Shown one piece after another: positions 63,178 to 64,000 of a stretch of 64,000 nucleotides of DNA. The translations under genes were made by a program, and so were the position numbers. The stretch's first letter is position 1, and each line of letters opens with the position of its first letter. Source of the stretch: Paenibacillus azoreducens (GTDB lineage Bacteria; Bacillota; Bacilli; Paenibacillales; Paenibacillaceae); contig NZ_AP025343.1 in assembly GCF_021654775.1 (NCBI RefSeq), forward strand, positions 3,625,501 to 3,689,500. The letters are read 5' to 3'. The notes below the pieces were generated by a model, which saw nothing but the letters and a program-made list of their open reading frames with translations, had not been told where the DNA came from and ran no database searches.

Positions 63178-63211
63178 GTTTAAAAATAAATGCAGAATAG
63201 AAGGAGAACAT

Positions 63212-64000
63212 ATGGAAAAGGTTGAGAGATTAATATCCATCATCATGATATTGCTGAAAAAGGATGTTGTTTCAACCACAGAATTCGCACAATTATTTGA
63301 CGTTTCCAAAAGAACGATTCTTCGAGATATGGAAACACTAAGTTTATCAAACATTCCTATCTATGCTGTCAATGGAGTCAACGGCGGCTACGGTATTATG
63401 GATGAATACAAGGTGGATAAACGTCTTTTAAGCAGCTCCGACCTAGAGAATATATTAACTGCGCTCGGCGGATTGGAACAAATCCTAATTAGTGAAGAAG
63501 TTGAAGTGACGATTAAAAAAATAGAAGCCATGGTTAGCCCATTAGCTTCGAAAGGTTCAATCCAACTGTCATTTTATGATTGGGAGGGCCGGTCTGAAAT
63601 TCTTCAAACCTTGAAGACATGTCAGGAAGCAATATTAGCGAGAAGGTTCATTTCATTTGATTATATTGATAAAAATGGCATGGTAACGAATAGAACGGTC
63701 GAGCCATATCAGCTCCATTTTAGTGAAACGAGTTGGTATTTGAAAGGATTCTGTTTGCATCGTAAGAGATATAGAACTTTTAAATTATCCCGGATTGATC
63801 ATCTTCATATAGATGAAAAGACATTTAACCCTAGAGATTATTTATCGGAACAAAAACTTGAAGCAAGTTATCAACCGGAACTAGTCGCTGTAAAGGCGTT
63901 GATCTCGCCCAGCATAAAAGATCATTTCATTGAAAGGTACGGTCGGAAGAGTATCGAAGACTATAGTTCTGAACTTTTCTTGGCAACAATCTATGTTCCT
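63212..64000 (+). CDS. YafY-type WYL-domain transcriptional regulator (3' partial)
   Basis: 263 codons are present and the frame is open to the window end. The N-terminal HTH_11 domain (ISIIMILLKKDVVSTTEFA, VSKRTILRDMETL, wing NGGYGI) is followed by a WYL domain with RTVEPYQLHFSETSWYLKGF and RTFKLSRIDHL. AAGGAGA precedes the ATG. It is divergent from the VOC gene, which it probably controls, and its own promoter carries a perfect palindrome. Confidence 0.9.
   Translation, partial: MEKVERLISIIMILLKKDVVSTTEFAQLFDVSKRTILRDMETLSLSNIPIYAVNGVNGGYGIMDEYKVDKRLLSSSDLENILTALGGLEQILISEEVEVTIKKIEAMVSPLASKGSIQLSFYDWEGRSEILQTLKTCQEAILARRFISFDYIDKNGMVTNRTVEPYQLHFSETSWYLKGFCLHRKRYRTFKLSRIDHLHIDEKTFNPRDYLSEQKLEASYQPELVAVKALISPSIKDHFIERYGRKSIEDYSSELFLATIYVP

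Noticed and set aside
63112..63354. N-terminal extension of the PhnB-like protein
   Set aside because: It would overlap the divergent WYL gene and its operator, whereas ATG 63111 has a near-perfect AAGGAGG site and the normal protein start.

Overview
The window looks like chromosomal DNA of a spore-forming, low-to-mid GC Firmicute of the Paenibacillaceae (Paenibacillus or a close relative). The reasons are strong AGGAGG-type ribosome binding sites, YesM/YesN-type two-component pairs beside Lpl-type sugar ABC transporters, copper-amine-oxidase-like stalk domains, many glycoside hydrolases, and two promoters that match the late mother-cell factor sigma-K. This assignment is inferred from gene content; no rRNA or tRNA gene was seen.

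Region by region: 0-6.3 kb holds a 5'-truncated PAF-acetylhydrolase-like hydrolase, a TetR regulator, small genes, and an Lsa-type ABC-F protein preceded by a leader peptide and switchable hairpins, followed by a complete insertion sequence with a 7-bp target duplication. 6.3-11.7 kb has a short sigma-K-type gene, a giant GNAT fusion protein translationally coupled to an amidohydrolase, and a small winged-helix protein. 11.7-19.3 kb is a minus-strand envelope block: DUF4358 lipoprotein, DHHW protein, MBOAT O-acyltransferase, SGNH esterase, an amidase remnant, a polysaccharide deacetylase and a two-component system.

19.5-35 kb is a mannoside (possibly N-glycan) utilisation locus: GH2 enzyme with a divergent ArsR-type regulator, GH130 phosphorylase, a two-permease plus lipoprotein ABC importer, YesN/YesM regulators, and a GH38 alpha-mannosidase. 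35-39.4 kb holds a stalk-domain protein, a propeller lipoprotein and a second OmpR-type two-component pair, next to three tandem 110-bp repeats. 39.9-48.1 kb is rich in drug-resistance-like genes: an APH-fold kinase, an amidase beside a MerR-methyltransferase fusion, and a rifampin phosphotransferase. It also holds the full-length second sigma-K-type gene and a chimeric relic joining a rifampin-phosphotransferase fragment to an ABC-F fragment. 48.4-50.6 kb is a more AT-rich patch with a GyrI-like protein and a WYL regulator.

50.7-60.4 kb contains a glucosaminidase and a second sugar operon (binding lipoprotein, two permeases, GH4 enzyme, PfkB kinase, with a parallel-beta-helix protein nearby) controlled by a divergent LacI regulator with two palindromic operator candidates. 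60.4-64 kb has a YdeI-like protein, a MITE-like 201-bp element, an MFS exporter, and a VOC protein divergent from a WYL regulator that runs off the end.

The least explained elements are a dispersed intergenic repeat of about 110 bp (six copies), the GNAT fusion operon, the paired sigma-K genes and the ABC-F attenuator.
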